Positions 27,656 to 35,765 of a DNA stretch of 64,000 bases are shown in pieces. Source of the DNA: Wenyingzhuangia fucanilytica (GTDB lineage: Bacteria; Bacteroidota; Bacteroidia; Flavobacteriales; Flavobacteriaceae); contig NZ_CP014224.1 of assembly GCF_001697185.1 (NCBI RefSeq), positions 2,836,501 through 2,900,500 of the forward strand. Reading direction: 5' to 3'. Position 1 is the stretch's first letter. Each line of letters begins with the position of its first letter. Below the pieces are notes generated by a model. It was not told the DNA's origin. It saw nothing but the letters and a program-made list of their open reading frames with translations, and searched no databases. Both the position numbers and the translations under genes were made by a program.

Positions 27656-29716
27656 ATGAAGAAATTTATCATACTATTCACATTCTTATTTTCTCTCCAT
27701 TTCTATTCTCAAGAAATGCAAAAAGGATTTAGCTATCTGGAAACAGGAGATTATAAAAAAGCAGAAACTTTTTTTGAAAAAACTTTAAAAGAATACCCTA
27801 ACAACAAAACCGCCAAATTATGTTATGGTAGAGCCGTAGGACTAAATGGAAAACCTGCACAAGCCGTAACTATTTTTACTGAATTACTAGAAGCTTACCC
27901 TAACGATTTTGAAATTCAGTTAAACTATGCAGAGTCTTTATTATGGAGTAAAAAATTTAACCAAGCAAAAGAATATTACATCAACCTAACCTCTACCAAT
28001 CCTAAAAGCTTCCCTGCTTTATTAGGATATGCCAACACATTGTCTAATTTAAAAGAGTACCATAGCGCTTTAGAATATGTTAACAAAGCTTTAGAGGTAT
28101 TACCTAACAATGCTAATGCAATGGTTTCTAAAAAATACATATACTTAGGATTGGCCAACCAACAACAACAAAATCAACAATACGGAAAAGCTATTGCTAC
28201 TTTAAAAACCAATTTAAAACTGTTCCCTAAAGACAAAGACATCTATTTAAATTTAGCCAACACTTATATTATTGCCAAAAAACATCAAGAAGCAGAAGCT
28301 TTGTTTGTAGAAATGCAAAAAGATCCAAATCTATATTTTCATGCTAAAAACGGTTTATCTTTAAACGCTCATTTACAAGAAAAAGACAAAAAAGCACTTG
28401 AAATAAGTACCAAAACTCTTGCTGAAATTGACAATAAAACATCACAAAAAGATATAAAAAGCACACAAGAAAGATATGCTCAAGCATTAATTTGGAATAG
28501 AAAATTTGGTGCTGCAAAAAAATACATTGATCAAATTTCTAAAGGCAGAGAAAAAGAAAATTGGATATTAGGACTAAAAGCAACACTATACACCTACACA
28601 GGAGATTTTAATAAAAGTTTAAATACCTACAATGCCATTTTATCAAATGATGAAACCTCTTTTGATGGAAATTTAGGAAAAGCCAATGCCTTAAAAGCAA
28701 ACGGACAAATTGATAATGCGTATTTGGCTGCCAAACAAACTTTGGTACATTTTCCCAATCAAAAAGATGCACTAAACTTTATTAAAACTTTAAACAGTGC
28801 TTATATTCCAACTTTTGAAACAGATGCAAGATATAGTTATGATAATGGTGATAGTGAGGCTTACACCTCCACTTCTCGTGTTATTTTTCCAATGAGTACA
28901 AAACTCACCCTGTCTACTCAATATCAATACAAAAGAGCTATCAATGAGGTTACAGATAACAACAGTACTTCTAATTTAATAGGAGCTGGATTAGGATATC
29001 AATTACATCCAAAAATAAATTTTCTTGGAACTGTTGGTATTAATAAAATTAACGGAAACATCAGTAGTTACGATCAGTTTTACACTGATATTCTTTTTAA
29101 AACCAAACCTTTTAAATTACAAAGTTTGGATTTTGGTTATAAAAGAGAACTACAAAATTTTAATGCCGAATTGTTAAACAGAGAAATTATTCAGAATAAT
29201 TTTTACGGAAATTACAACCTAAGCACAAACTTTAATTTAGGATGGTTTACACAATATTACTACACCACACAAAATGATGACAACACAAGAAATTTATTAT
29301 TCACATCGTTATATTATAATCTTTTGCCCAAACCGGCTTTAAAAACAGGTATTAATTTTCAATACATCACTTTTAAAAATCAAGTACCTACTATTTATTT
29401 TAGCCCTGCAGAATTTAAAGCTGTTGAAATTTTTGTAAACCTTATTAAAGAGCAAGGAATAGCCAAAACTCACAATTGGTATTATGGCTTAACCGCCGCT
29501 ATAGGATATCAATACATTGAACAACAAGCAAAACAAAGTACTTATAGAATTCAAAGTAATGTAGGGTATAAATTTACCGATAGGTGTTATTTAGAAGCTT
29601 TTGCCAATCACAGTAATATAGCTTCGGCAGCAGCTAGTGGATTTACTTTTACAGAATTTGGTGTAAAATTTACTTGGCATTTTCTTAAAAAACCAATTTT
29701 TAAAACACCTTTATAA
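27656..29716 (+). CDS. TPR protein with C-terminal outer-membrane beta-barrel (polysaccharide exporter-like)
   Basis: 686 residues: signal peptide (KKFIILFTFLFSLHFYSQ), about ten tetratricopeptide repeats (25-380), then a barrel of about 300 residues (YaiO-like) made of alternating aromatic strands and ending in TEFGVKFTWHF. The combination resembles BcsC, PgaA and AlgK/AlgE, which guide exopolysaccharide through the periplasm and outer membrane. It is the only export candidate in the locus. Its last 6 bp overlap the end of the convergent LytTR regulator gene. Confidence 0.75.
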   Translation: MKKFIILFTFLFSLHFYSQEMQKGFSYLETGDYKKAETFFEKTLKEYPNNKTAKLCYGRAVGLNGKPAQAVTIFTELLEAYPNDFEIQLNYAESLLWSKKFNQAKEYYINLTSTNPKSFPALLGYANTLSNLKEYHSALEYVNKALEVLPNNANAMVSKKYIYLGLANQQQQNQQYGKAIATLKTNLKLFPKDKDIYLNLANTYIIAKKHQEAEALFVEMQKDPNLYFHAKNGLSLNAHLQEKDKKALEISTKTLAEIDNKTSQKDIKSTQERYAQALIWNRKFGAAKKYIDQISKGREKENWILGLKATLYTYTGDFNKSLNTYNAILSNDETSFDGNLGKANALKANGQIDNAYLAAKQTLVHFPNQKDALNFIKTLNSAYIPTFETDARYSYDNGDSEAYTSTSRVIFPMSTKLTLSTQYQYKRAINEVTDNNSTSNLIGAGLGYQLHPKINFLGTVGINKINGNISSYDQFYTDILFKTKPFKLQSLDFGYKRELQNFNAELLNREIIQNNFYGNYNLSTNFNLGWFTQYYYTTQNDDNTRNLLFTSLYYNLLPKPALKTGINFQYITFKNQVPTIYFSPAEFKAVEIFVNLIKEQGIAKTHNWYYGLTAAIGYQYIEQQAKQSTYRIQSNVGYKFTDRCYLEAFANHSNIASAAASGFTFTEFGVKFTWHFLKKPIFKTPL

Positions 29717-30445
29717 AAGATTTAATCTTTTCATTAACTCTGGTCTGTTAGACCTACTAACAGGAACCACATCTTTTTTAATCAACACGCTATTATCTTC
29801 AATATCGATAATCATTTTGGTATTGATTACATAAGATCTATGTGTTTTTAAGAAGATATCTTTTGGAAGTTTCTCTTCAATCTTTTTTAAAGTAGAGTGA
29901 ACCACATAGTTTTTAGTTTCGGTTTTAATTTGAATATAATCTCCTTTGGCTTCGATTAAATAGATATCTGGAATATTTATTTTCACTAATCTTCTATCAA
30001 TATTTACATATAAATCTTTACCCGGAGAAGCAGTGGTTGGTTTTTCTTGGCTATTTTCTTGTGGCGCTTCAACCTTAGTAGGACCACTTGACAACATTGC
30101 ATTTTCTACCTTTTTAACAGCCTTTAAAAAACGAGGTAACGCAATAGGCTTCACCATATAATCCACAATACAATCATACTCAAACGCATCAATCGCAAAT
30201 TGAGTATCCGAAGTAATTAATACTATTTTAGGTGGATTTTTTAAAGTTTGTATAAAATCAAAGCCTGTAAAATCGGGCATATGTATATCTAAAAATATCA
30301 AATCAACATCGTGTTGGTTTAAATATTTTATAGCTAAAATAGCATTTTCAAATTCTCCATCTATCTGAAGACCTCCTGCTTGACTACATAATTGGTTAAT
30401 CACCATTCTTGAAGTAGCCTCATCATCAACAATAATACAGTTCAT
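29711..30445 (-). CDS. LytTR-type response regulator
   Basis: 244 residues. Receiver domain 1-115 with acidic pocket Asp7-Asp8, phospho-acceptor Asp53 (FLDIHMPD) and Lys99 (VKPIALP); a linker rich in P, T and E; LytTR DNA-binding domain about 145-244, with the typical LIEAKGDYIQIKT and KTHRSYVIN segments. LytTR domains bind paired 9-bp direct repeats with about 12 bp between them, which is the layout found at six promoters here. It is the last gene of the sensor operon and its only DNA-binding protein, so it is the natural output. Confidence 0.95.
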   Translation of the reverse strand: MNCIIVDDEATSRMVINQLCSQAGGLQIDGEFENAILAIKYLNQHDVDLIFLDIHMPDFTGFDFIQTLKNPPKIVLITSDTQFAIDAFEYDCIVDYMVKPIALPRFLKAVKKVENAMLSSGPTKVEAPQENSQEKPTTASPGKDLYVNIDRRLVKINIPDIYLIEAKGDYIQIKTETKNYVVHSTLKKIEEKLPKDIFLKTHRSYVINTKMIIDIEDNSVLIKKDVVPVSRSNRPELMKRLNLL

Positions 30446-30455
30446 ACATACAATT

Positions 30456-30773
30456 TTAACGAGATGCTAAAAACTGGGTCATTACAGATAGGGTTTCTTT
30501 GAATTCATTTTCCAAATCTGAATTACCCGCCCTAAGGTTATTTTCATAATCTACCGCAGTTTCATAACTCTTTTTCAAACCCAAAATACTAATTTTATGC
30601 TTAAGTTTGTGAACTATTTCTACAATTGATTTCTGATCACTCATAATCAGACTATTAAAATACGTTTCTTTTTCTTTAGGAAACTCAGTTAGCATAATTT
30701 CCATCAGTTTTTTCTCAAATTCTTCATCTCCTCCAGAGAGTTCTTTGATATAATCTAAGTTAGGCTTTTCCAT
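30456..30773 (-). CDS. Stand-alone Hpt phosphotransfer protein
   Basis: 105 residues, all-helical in character. The phospho-accepting histidine is His55 in IVHKLKHK, preceded by the acidic/aromatic helix (FEKKLMEIMLTEFPKEKETYF) seen in Hpt domains. It lies 1 bp after the upstream kinase gene and 10 bp before the LytTR regulator. It probably relays phosphate between the receiver proteins at the two ends of the operon. In H-NOX/NosP circuits of other bacteria an Hpt has the same hub position. Confidence 0.88.
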   Translation of the reverse strand: MEKPNLDYIKELSGGDEEFEKKLMEIMLTEFPKEKETYFNSLIMSDQKSIVEIVHKLKHKISILGLKKSYETAVDYENNLRAGNSDLENEFKETLSVMTQFLASR

Positions 30774-30774
30774 T

Positions 30775-31827
30775 CTATTTATTTTTTAACAAAAAATTAA
30801 ATGTAGTCCCGTTGTTAACCTCTGATTCTACCCAAATTTTTCCATGATAAATTTCCACAATTTTTTTTACGATTGAAAGTCCTATACCTATTGATTGTTG
30901 AGTGTTTTCTAGCTTAAAAAAAGCTTTAAAAACTTTATCAAAATAATCTTTTTCAATTCCTTTACCATTGTCTTTTACATAGAAATGAAACAAATCTCCA
31001 CCAGGTAAATAACCTACCTCTACCCATCCTTTTTCTTTATCGTTATAAGCTACAGCATTTACTATCAAATTTTGAAAAAGTTGCTGTAATCTATGTTTAT
31101 CACCATTTATAACTGGCAATTCTCCTTTGACCCTTACCTCTATATGATTTGGTATATCAATATATTCAATAATCTCATTTACCAATAAATTTAAATCTAC
31201 AGGGTAAATAACCTCTTCTTTTTTACCTAGAGTAGAATACTCTAAAATACCTGTTACCAAGGCATCCATTTTTTCTACATTAGCCCTTATCAACTTTATT
31301 GTTTGTTGACCAGGGTCATCAATCACCTCACCGTAGTCTTCTTTTAACCATGCTGTTAACGCATCTATACTTCTTAAAGGTGATTTTAAATCGTGAGAAA
31401 CCATGTGAGCATATTCACTAAGTTCATTATTTTGATATTCGAGCTCTTTTAACATTTTTTCTCTTTGCTTGTTCATCTCCACAATTTCTTGTGTTTTTAA
31501 ACTCATCAAATCAATAAACTTTTTGCTTTCTTTTTTTACTTCTTTAGCAACTACCTCATCAAGTTTTTCATTCCCCCTTAAATTATCAACAACATTTTTA
31601 AGTTGAGCAATAATTTCTTGTTGTCTATCTGTATCTTTTTTTAACAATTCATTAGCTTCAAACAGCTCATCAGAACTAATTTTCATGGCACGTTGTAACA
31701 TTAAAAATTGTTCATCATAATTATCATAAGACCTATCAATGGCGTCCAAAAACACATTTATATCTGGATGATCTATTAACTCTTGGGATAAGTATTTTCT
31801 AATTTGTCTTTGCAGTAATGAATTCAT
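30775..31827 (-). CDS. Histidine kinase paired with the FIST sensor
   Basis: 350 residues without membrane helices or a PAS domain. The N-terminal segment (LQRQIRKYLSQELI...FLDAIDRSYDNYDEQFLMLQRAM; about 5-48) resembles the start of kinases that accompany FIST/NosP proteins. A coiled coil (50-140) leads to the HisKA domain with His145 (YAHMVSHDLKSPLRS) and a HATPase domain (NLIVNAVAYND, DNGKGIE, GIGLSIVKKI). The start overlaps the FIST stop by 1 bp (ATGA/TAATG type), so the two are translationally coupled. Confidence 0.92.
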   Translation of the reverse strand: MNSLLQRQIRKYLSQELIDHPDINVFLDAIDRSYDNYDEQFLMLQRAMKISSDELFEANELLKKDTDRQQEIIAQLKNVVDNLRGNEKLDEVVAKEVKKESKKFIDLMSLKTQEIVEMNKQREKMLKELEYQNNELSEYAHMVSHDLKSPLRSIDALTAWLKEDYGEVIDDPGQQTIKLIRANVEKMDALVTGILEYSTLGKKEEVIYPVDLNLLVNEIIEYIDIPNHIEVRVKGELPVINGDKHRLQQLFQNLIVNAVAYNDKEKGWVEVGYLPGGDLFHFYVKDNGKGIEKDYFDKVFKAFFKLENTQQSIGIGLSIVKKIVEIYHGKIWVESEVNNGTTFNFLLKNK

Positions 31828-32960
31828 TATTCGCTAATTAATGTTACTGTAATAGTTTGGTTGTGTAATCTACAGGTATTTTCTCCATTAAAAGGAGCAA
31901 TTTCACCATATGAGTAAAACCCACTAATGGTAGGAATGTCTCCAATAACATTTACAATCTCCTCTACCTCTTCTTCAACTCTTTGATCTAACACTAATTT
32001 ACGCCCTATACAACTTACAAACAGAGCTAATTCTGAGTCTTTAATCCTATTTTTAGTAGCTCCTTTTACCGCCATTTCTGATGCATTGGCAATATTATCT
32101 ATATTGGTCATCATCAGTTGAACCTTAGCTCCTTTTGGAATATCTCCTGCCAAAATCATGGCATTTTTTTCATCATCTATATTTAAAATAGTTCTTACTA
32201 TAGACTGCTCTTCCCCTTCTATTTTTACATTTAAAGGATATAGTAGTGCTGCACTAGGTAATTCTTTTGATTTTTCTCCTAAGTATTGTTTATACAAATC
32301 CAAAGCAGGTTTGTTGTCTAACTCAAACAAAACATTTCCTTCTGATTGAGTTACAATTCTTTCTGGTCCAAAAGGAGTCCATCCTCCAAATATTGAAAAA
32401 GAAACTTCTAAACTTTCACCATATAAACCAATTGCAATAATTTCTCCTTCTTTAGGCTCCTCGTTATAGCCTGCAATTGTTCTTTCAAATCTTTCGGAAT
32501 CTCCACATAGACCTCCTGTAATTAGAACATTATCAGGGGCTACACTTTTCATTCCATCGGTTAATTTACTTCCATTAATAAAACTCCCCTCTGAAACTAC
32601 AAATACAAACTTTAAGTTCTCTAAAGGAAACTGTTCTATAAGTTCTTTTCCTGTTTTAAAACTATCTAAATCTGTATTTAAAACATTACTAGTTTTAATT
32701 AAATACTCACTTTTTTCAAAATCTATAGCAGTAGCTGTAACACTATTATCTTCTACATATTTAGAAGTTACATTTCCACAACTTGAGCCAATAACAATAT
32801 GAGCGTTTTCGAAAATTTCTTTGATCTCTTCGTAAACCGGAATGGATTCTAGAACCAATCTATTCCCAAAAACCAATACTAACGGTTTTTTTAAGGGTTG
32901 ATTTTCACCAATAAAATCCCATTCTCCTTTGTCATTTCTTGTTAATTGTACTCTTTTCAT
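31827..32960 (-). CDS. FIST-domain sensor protein (NosP-like)
   Basis: 377 residues, soluble. FIST N domain about 25-220 (VLVFGNRLVLE, VIGSSCGNV, ITGGLCGDSERF), FIST C domain about 225-365 (PALDLYKQYLG, GFYSYGEIAPF). FIST proteins beside kinases include NosP, a haem-based nitric oxide sensor controlling biofilms in several proteobacteria. Whether this one binds haem cannot be read from the sequence; other FIST proteins may bind small ligands such as amino acids. It is coupled to a kinase on each side: 2 bp from the PAS kinase and 1-bp overlap with the next. Confidence 0.88.
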   Translation of the reverse strand: MKRVQLTRNDKGEWDFIGENQPLKKPLVLVFGNRLVLESIPVYEEIKEIFENAHIVIGSSCGNVTSKYVEDNSVTATAIDFEKSEYLIKTSNVLNTDLDSFKTGKELIEQFPLENLKFVFVVSEGSFINGSKLTDGMKSVAPDNVLITGGLCGDSERFERTIAGYNEEPKEGEIIAIGLYGESLEVSFSIFGGWTPFGPERIVTQSEGNVLFELDNKPALDLYKQYLGEKSKELPSAALLYPLNVKIEGEEQSIVRTILNIDDEKNAMILAGDIPKGAKVQLMMTNIDNIANASEMAVKGATKNRIKDSELALFVSCIGRKLVLDQRVEEEVEEIVNVIGDIPTISGFYSYGEIAPFNGENTCRLHNQTITVTLISE

Positions 32961-32962
32961 AG

Positions 32963-34561
32963 CTATTTTTCTTTTTTAATGGTAAAGTAAAATGTGGTTC
33001 CTTTTCCTGTTTCACTTTCTAACCAAATATTTCCATGATGAAGTTCTACAATTTTTTTCACAATTGAAAGTCCAATACCCGAAGAATCTTTTCTCTTGTT
33101 TAGTGAGTGAAATATTTTAAAAATTTTATCGAAATATTCTTTCTCTATTCCCATACCATTATCAGAAACTGAGAACTGATAATGAGTAGTCATTTCTGTA
33201 CAAGAAACAATAATCTTTCCTATTTCTTTATCAGAAAACTTGATAGCATTGCTTAATAAATTCTGAAAAAGCTGTTGTAACTTTACCTTATCTCCCATCA
33301 CTATTGGCAAATTTTCTTCTATAGAAATATGGATGTTTTCTGGAACATATATAATTTCTACTAGCTCTTTAACCAAGTGATGAACATCTACATTTTGATT
33401 TAAATTTAAATTGGCACCTACACTAGAATATTCTAAAACATCAGAAATTAAATCCTCCATTTTTTCTAATGTTTTTTCAATCAGCACTAAGTTTTGAACA
33501 CTCATTTCATCCAAGTTCTCAATATTATCTTCTTTAATCCATGCCACTAAAGCATTAATACTTCTTAATGGCGATTTTAAATCATGCGAAACAATATGGG
33601 CGTACTCCTGTAAGCTTTCATTACTTTTTGCCAAGTCTTTAAGCAGTTCTTCTTTTTGTTGCTCTAATTTTTTAAGATTGGTAATATCTAAATGAATCCC
33701 TATAGATCCTGAAACCTCTCCATTTAAATTATAATTAGGGGCTCCACTAATTAACCAGTAACGAGTATCTCCTGTTTTTGTATGTACCTGTATTTCATAA
33801 GAATTAGAATCTCCTTTTTTTCTATTTTCAGATTCGATTGCCAACTTTGGCTTGTATTCATTTTTTAAAAAAACATCAGCAGCCTTGTTCCCTAATAAAT
33901 CCTTATTAGAAAAACCGGACATTTCTAAAAAACTGTGATTAGCAAAAAGAATTTTATCATCATTATCAACTTCAAGTAAACCAAGATTCATATTAGCGAT
34001 GATATTGCTATACTTTTGCTTTTCTGCCTCTAACCTTTTTTCGTATTTTTTACTTAATGTAATATCTCTTAAAATTCCTTGAGCAGCAATAGGTGTATTA
34101 TTTTCATCGTAGATGATACTTGCATTCACCTCAACTAATTTTACCTCAGAAGTACTCGTTAATATATTTATATAGAAGTTTGAAATCCTTCCTGTATCCA
34201 TCAATACTTTAAATGATTCTGATACATAATCAAGATCTTTGGGCTGAGTTAATTTCATTAAATTAAATCCACCATCAGACAAACGGTACCCTATTAACTT
34301 TTCAGCGGCTTCGTTCATTTTAATCGCATACCCTGATAAATTCATCATGATATATGGATCTACTAAGTTTTCGTAAAACCCTTTTAACTCAGAGTTTTTT
34401 ACTTTTAATAAAGCCTCTAGTTTTTCTTTATTCTTTTTATCTTTTTGTGATAATGAAAAAAGCTCATCAGATTTTTTTTCTAAAATTTGCTCTGCTTGTT
34501 TTCTTGCTATACGTTCCCTAGCTAAAGCCCTTTGTAATATTTCTATTTCTTTTTGACTCAT
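32963..34561 (-). CDS. PAS-containing histidine kinase paired with the H-NOX sensor
   Basis: 532 residues, soluble. An N-terminal coiled coil (ALARERIARKQAEQILEKKS, about 12-31) of the sort found in H-NOX-associated kinases, two PAS domains (about 62-170 and 184-296), HisKA with His326 (YAHIVSHDLKSPLRS), and HATPase (NLLSNAIKFSD, DNGMGIE, GIGLSIVKKI). The kinase core is nearly the same as in the second kinase (30775-31827), suggesting duplication. It overlaps the H-NOX gene by 4 bp (ATGA). Confidence 0.93.
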   Translation of the reverse strand: MSQKEIEILQRALARERIARKQAEQILEKKSDELFSLSQKDKKNKEKLEALLKVKNSELKGFYENLVDPYIMMNLSGYAIKMNEAAEKLIGYRLSDGGFNLMKLTQPKDLDYVSESFKVLMDTGRISNFYINILTSTSEVKLVEVNASIIYDENNTPIAAQGILRDITLSKKYEKRLEAEKQKYSNIIANMNLGLLEVDNDDKILFANHSFLEMSGFSNKDLLGNKAADVFLKNEYKPKLAIESENRKKGDSNSYEIQVHTKTGDTRYWLISGAPNYNLNGEVSGSIGIHLDITNLKKLEQQKEELLKDLAKSNESLQEYAHIVSHDLKSPLRSINALVAWIKEDNIENLDEMSVQNLVLIEKTLEKMEDLISDVLEYSSVGANLNLNQNVDVHHLVKELVEIIYVPENIHISIEENLPIVMGDKVKLQQLFQNLLSNAIKFSDKEIGKIIVSCTEMTTHYQFSVSDNGMGIEKEYFDKIFKIFHSLNKRKDSSGIGLSIVKKIVELHHGNIWLESETGKGTTFYFTIKKEK

Positions 34562-35100
34562 ACAACTCTAGCAATCGTAAACTTTACTTCGGTTCCATCT
34601 TCTTTAAGTTTTTCGTACTCTATAATGGCATGCTCTCCAAACAATTTAAAAACTTGCTCCATTAAACCTTTACCTAAAATGTATAAAGCTTTATCAGATT
34701 TATAAATCATGACCAACTTATCGTCTTTATGTTCTATTAATTCAAAAGTAGGTAACTGAGCATCCATGTATATTTTCTGAACCTCAAAGTGAATATGATT
34801 TTCTATTGAAGCCAGCAAATCCATTGGATTCTTATAATGTTCAACCAAATTAGGATGTGACTTGATTAGTGTATTAAAAAAATGTTCGGCAAAAACCATT
34901 AAAAGATCATCTACCGACACAGAAGTATTAAGACTTAAATTAGAAATTAACTGAAGCATTTCGGAAAAATCATAAGTTCCTATAGAAGTATAAGCTCCAC
35001 CTGAATTTAATTCTGATTGACTAATAATATTATCAACCATTTCTAATCCATATTTTTCTTCAACCAACTCTAAAAAGTCAGTAAAAACTATTCCTTTCAT
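34558..35100 (-). CDS. H-NOX (HNOB) haem domain protein with a YxSxK motif
   Basis: 180 residues, full-length stand-alone H-NOX. It starts MKGIVF as many bacterial H-NOX do. The proximal haem ligand is His104 (ENHIHFEV), in register with His103 of the Shewanella type and with the spacing to the later LPTF preserved. The haem-propionate motif is YxSxR in the family; here it is Tyr133-Lys-Ser135-Asp-Lys137, so the arginine is replaced by lysine. H-NOX proteins sense NO (or oxygen) and inhibit or stimulate an adjacent kinase. Coupled to the PAS kinase by a 4-bp overlap. Confidence 0.9.
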   Translation of the reverse strand: MKGIVFTDFLELVEEKYGLEMVDNIISQSELNSGGAYTSIGTYDFSEMLQLISNLSLNTSVSVDDLLMVFAEHFFNTLIKSHPNLVEHYKNPMDLLASIENHIHFEVQKIYMDAQLPTFELIEHKDDKLVMIYKSDKALYILGKGLMEQVFKLFGEHAIIEYEKLKEDGTEVKFTIARVV

Positions 35101-35514
35101 CTATAAAGTAATTAACTGGTTAACACTCCAATAAGCTAATAACTTTTCTATTTTAGATACATACTCCTCATATTTCAAAGGTTTTAACACATAACCTGAT
35201 ATCCCTAACTTATAACATTCTAATAAATCTTTTTGATTGTTAGAAGTACTTAAGATGATTGTTGGAATATGTCTTAAATTTGGATTGTTTTTTAAAATAG
35301 TTAAAAACTCAATACCATTTATTTTAGGCATGTTTAAGTCTAATAAAATGATATTTGGCAACCTATCTTTTTGTTCCAAAATTTTTAACCCTTCTTCTCC
35401 ATTAATAGCATTCACCATTTTATGAGATAAATTTAACGAAGAAATGGCTCTGTTAAATTTCATCACTTCAATAGCGTCATCTTCAATCAACAATATTTTT
35501 AAGGATGTGTTCAT
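35101..35514 (-). CDS. Receiver-only response regulator
   Basis: 137 residues, one receiver domain and no output domain. Acidic pocket Glu11-Asp12-Asp13, phospho-acceptor Asp59 (ILLDLNMPKING), the Ser/Thr of IILSTS and Lys of LKPLKYEE are all present. It is the first gene of the seven-gene operon and is preceded by repeat site E. The likely job is as phosphate carrier between the kinases and the Hpt protein or as a sink, since it cannot bind DNA. Confidence 0.93.
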   Translation of the reverse strand: MNTSLKILLIEDDAIEVMKFNRAISSLNLSHKMVNAINGEEGLKILEQKDRLPNIILLDLNMPKINGIEFLTILKNNPNLRHIPTIILSTSNNQKDLLECYKLGISGYVLKPLKYEEYVSKIEKLLAYWSVNQLITL

Positions 35515-35536
35515 TAGTTACTATTTTGTATCTATA

Positions 35537-35603
35537 TAAAATTAATCATTTAATAGGAGCAACTTTTTTTATATCGTTAAAATAGCAATTATCTATCGAC
35601 GAA
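35537..35603 (-). promoter_or_regulatory. LytTR-type repeat site E upstream of the sensor operon
   Basis: Outer half ATCGACGAA (35595-35603) with the TGG extension; the inner half is TCGTTAAAA at 12 bp (35574-35582) or, one base over, ATCGTTAAA at 13 bp. On the minus strand TAATTTTA (35537-35544) stands 50 bp from the outer half, exactly as in sites A to D. The first gene starts 22 nt after the -7 element. An overlapping inverted copy of the outer half (35613-35621) lacks a partner. Confidence 0.6.
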
Positions 35604-35670
35604 TGGCAAATATTCATCGATAAATGTATTTTTATTTAAAAAAGCATTGTTAAACTATAAACGATAACTA

Positions 35671-35736
35671 TTCATCTACATTAAAAAATCATTCAACTAA
35701 TTTTTTGAAAATAAGCTCATACACGCCATAATTTTG
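35671..35736 (+). promoter_or_regulatory. LytTR-type repeat site F and promoter of the 51-residue gene
   Basis: On the minus strand TTAGTTGAA (35692-35700), 12 bp, GTAGATGAA (35671-35679). On the + strand the -7 element TAATTTTG (35729-35736) follows after 28 bp. A TTTG at 35704-35707 is 21 bp from the -7 element, a little longer than usual. The orientation of site to promoter is the same as at the other five. The start codon is 29 nt further on. Confidence 0.72.
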
Positions 35737-35765
35737 GAATATACAAACCATTAAAACCAACTATT

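Noticed and set aside
29711-35514. Cyclic-di-GMP output for the sensor operon
   Set aside because: No GGDEF, EAL or HD-GYP domain occurs in these genes or elsewhere in the window; the only output domain is LytTR.
35613-35621. A second repeat site next to site E, facing the other way
   Set aside because: The outer half ATCGATGAA is good, but the position 12 bp away has only an A/T run, and no -7 element is at the fixed distance.
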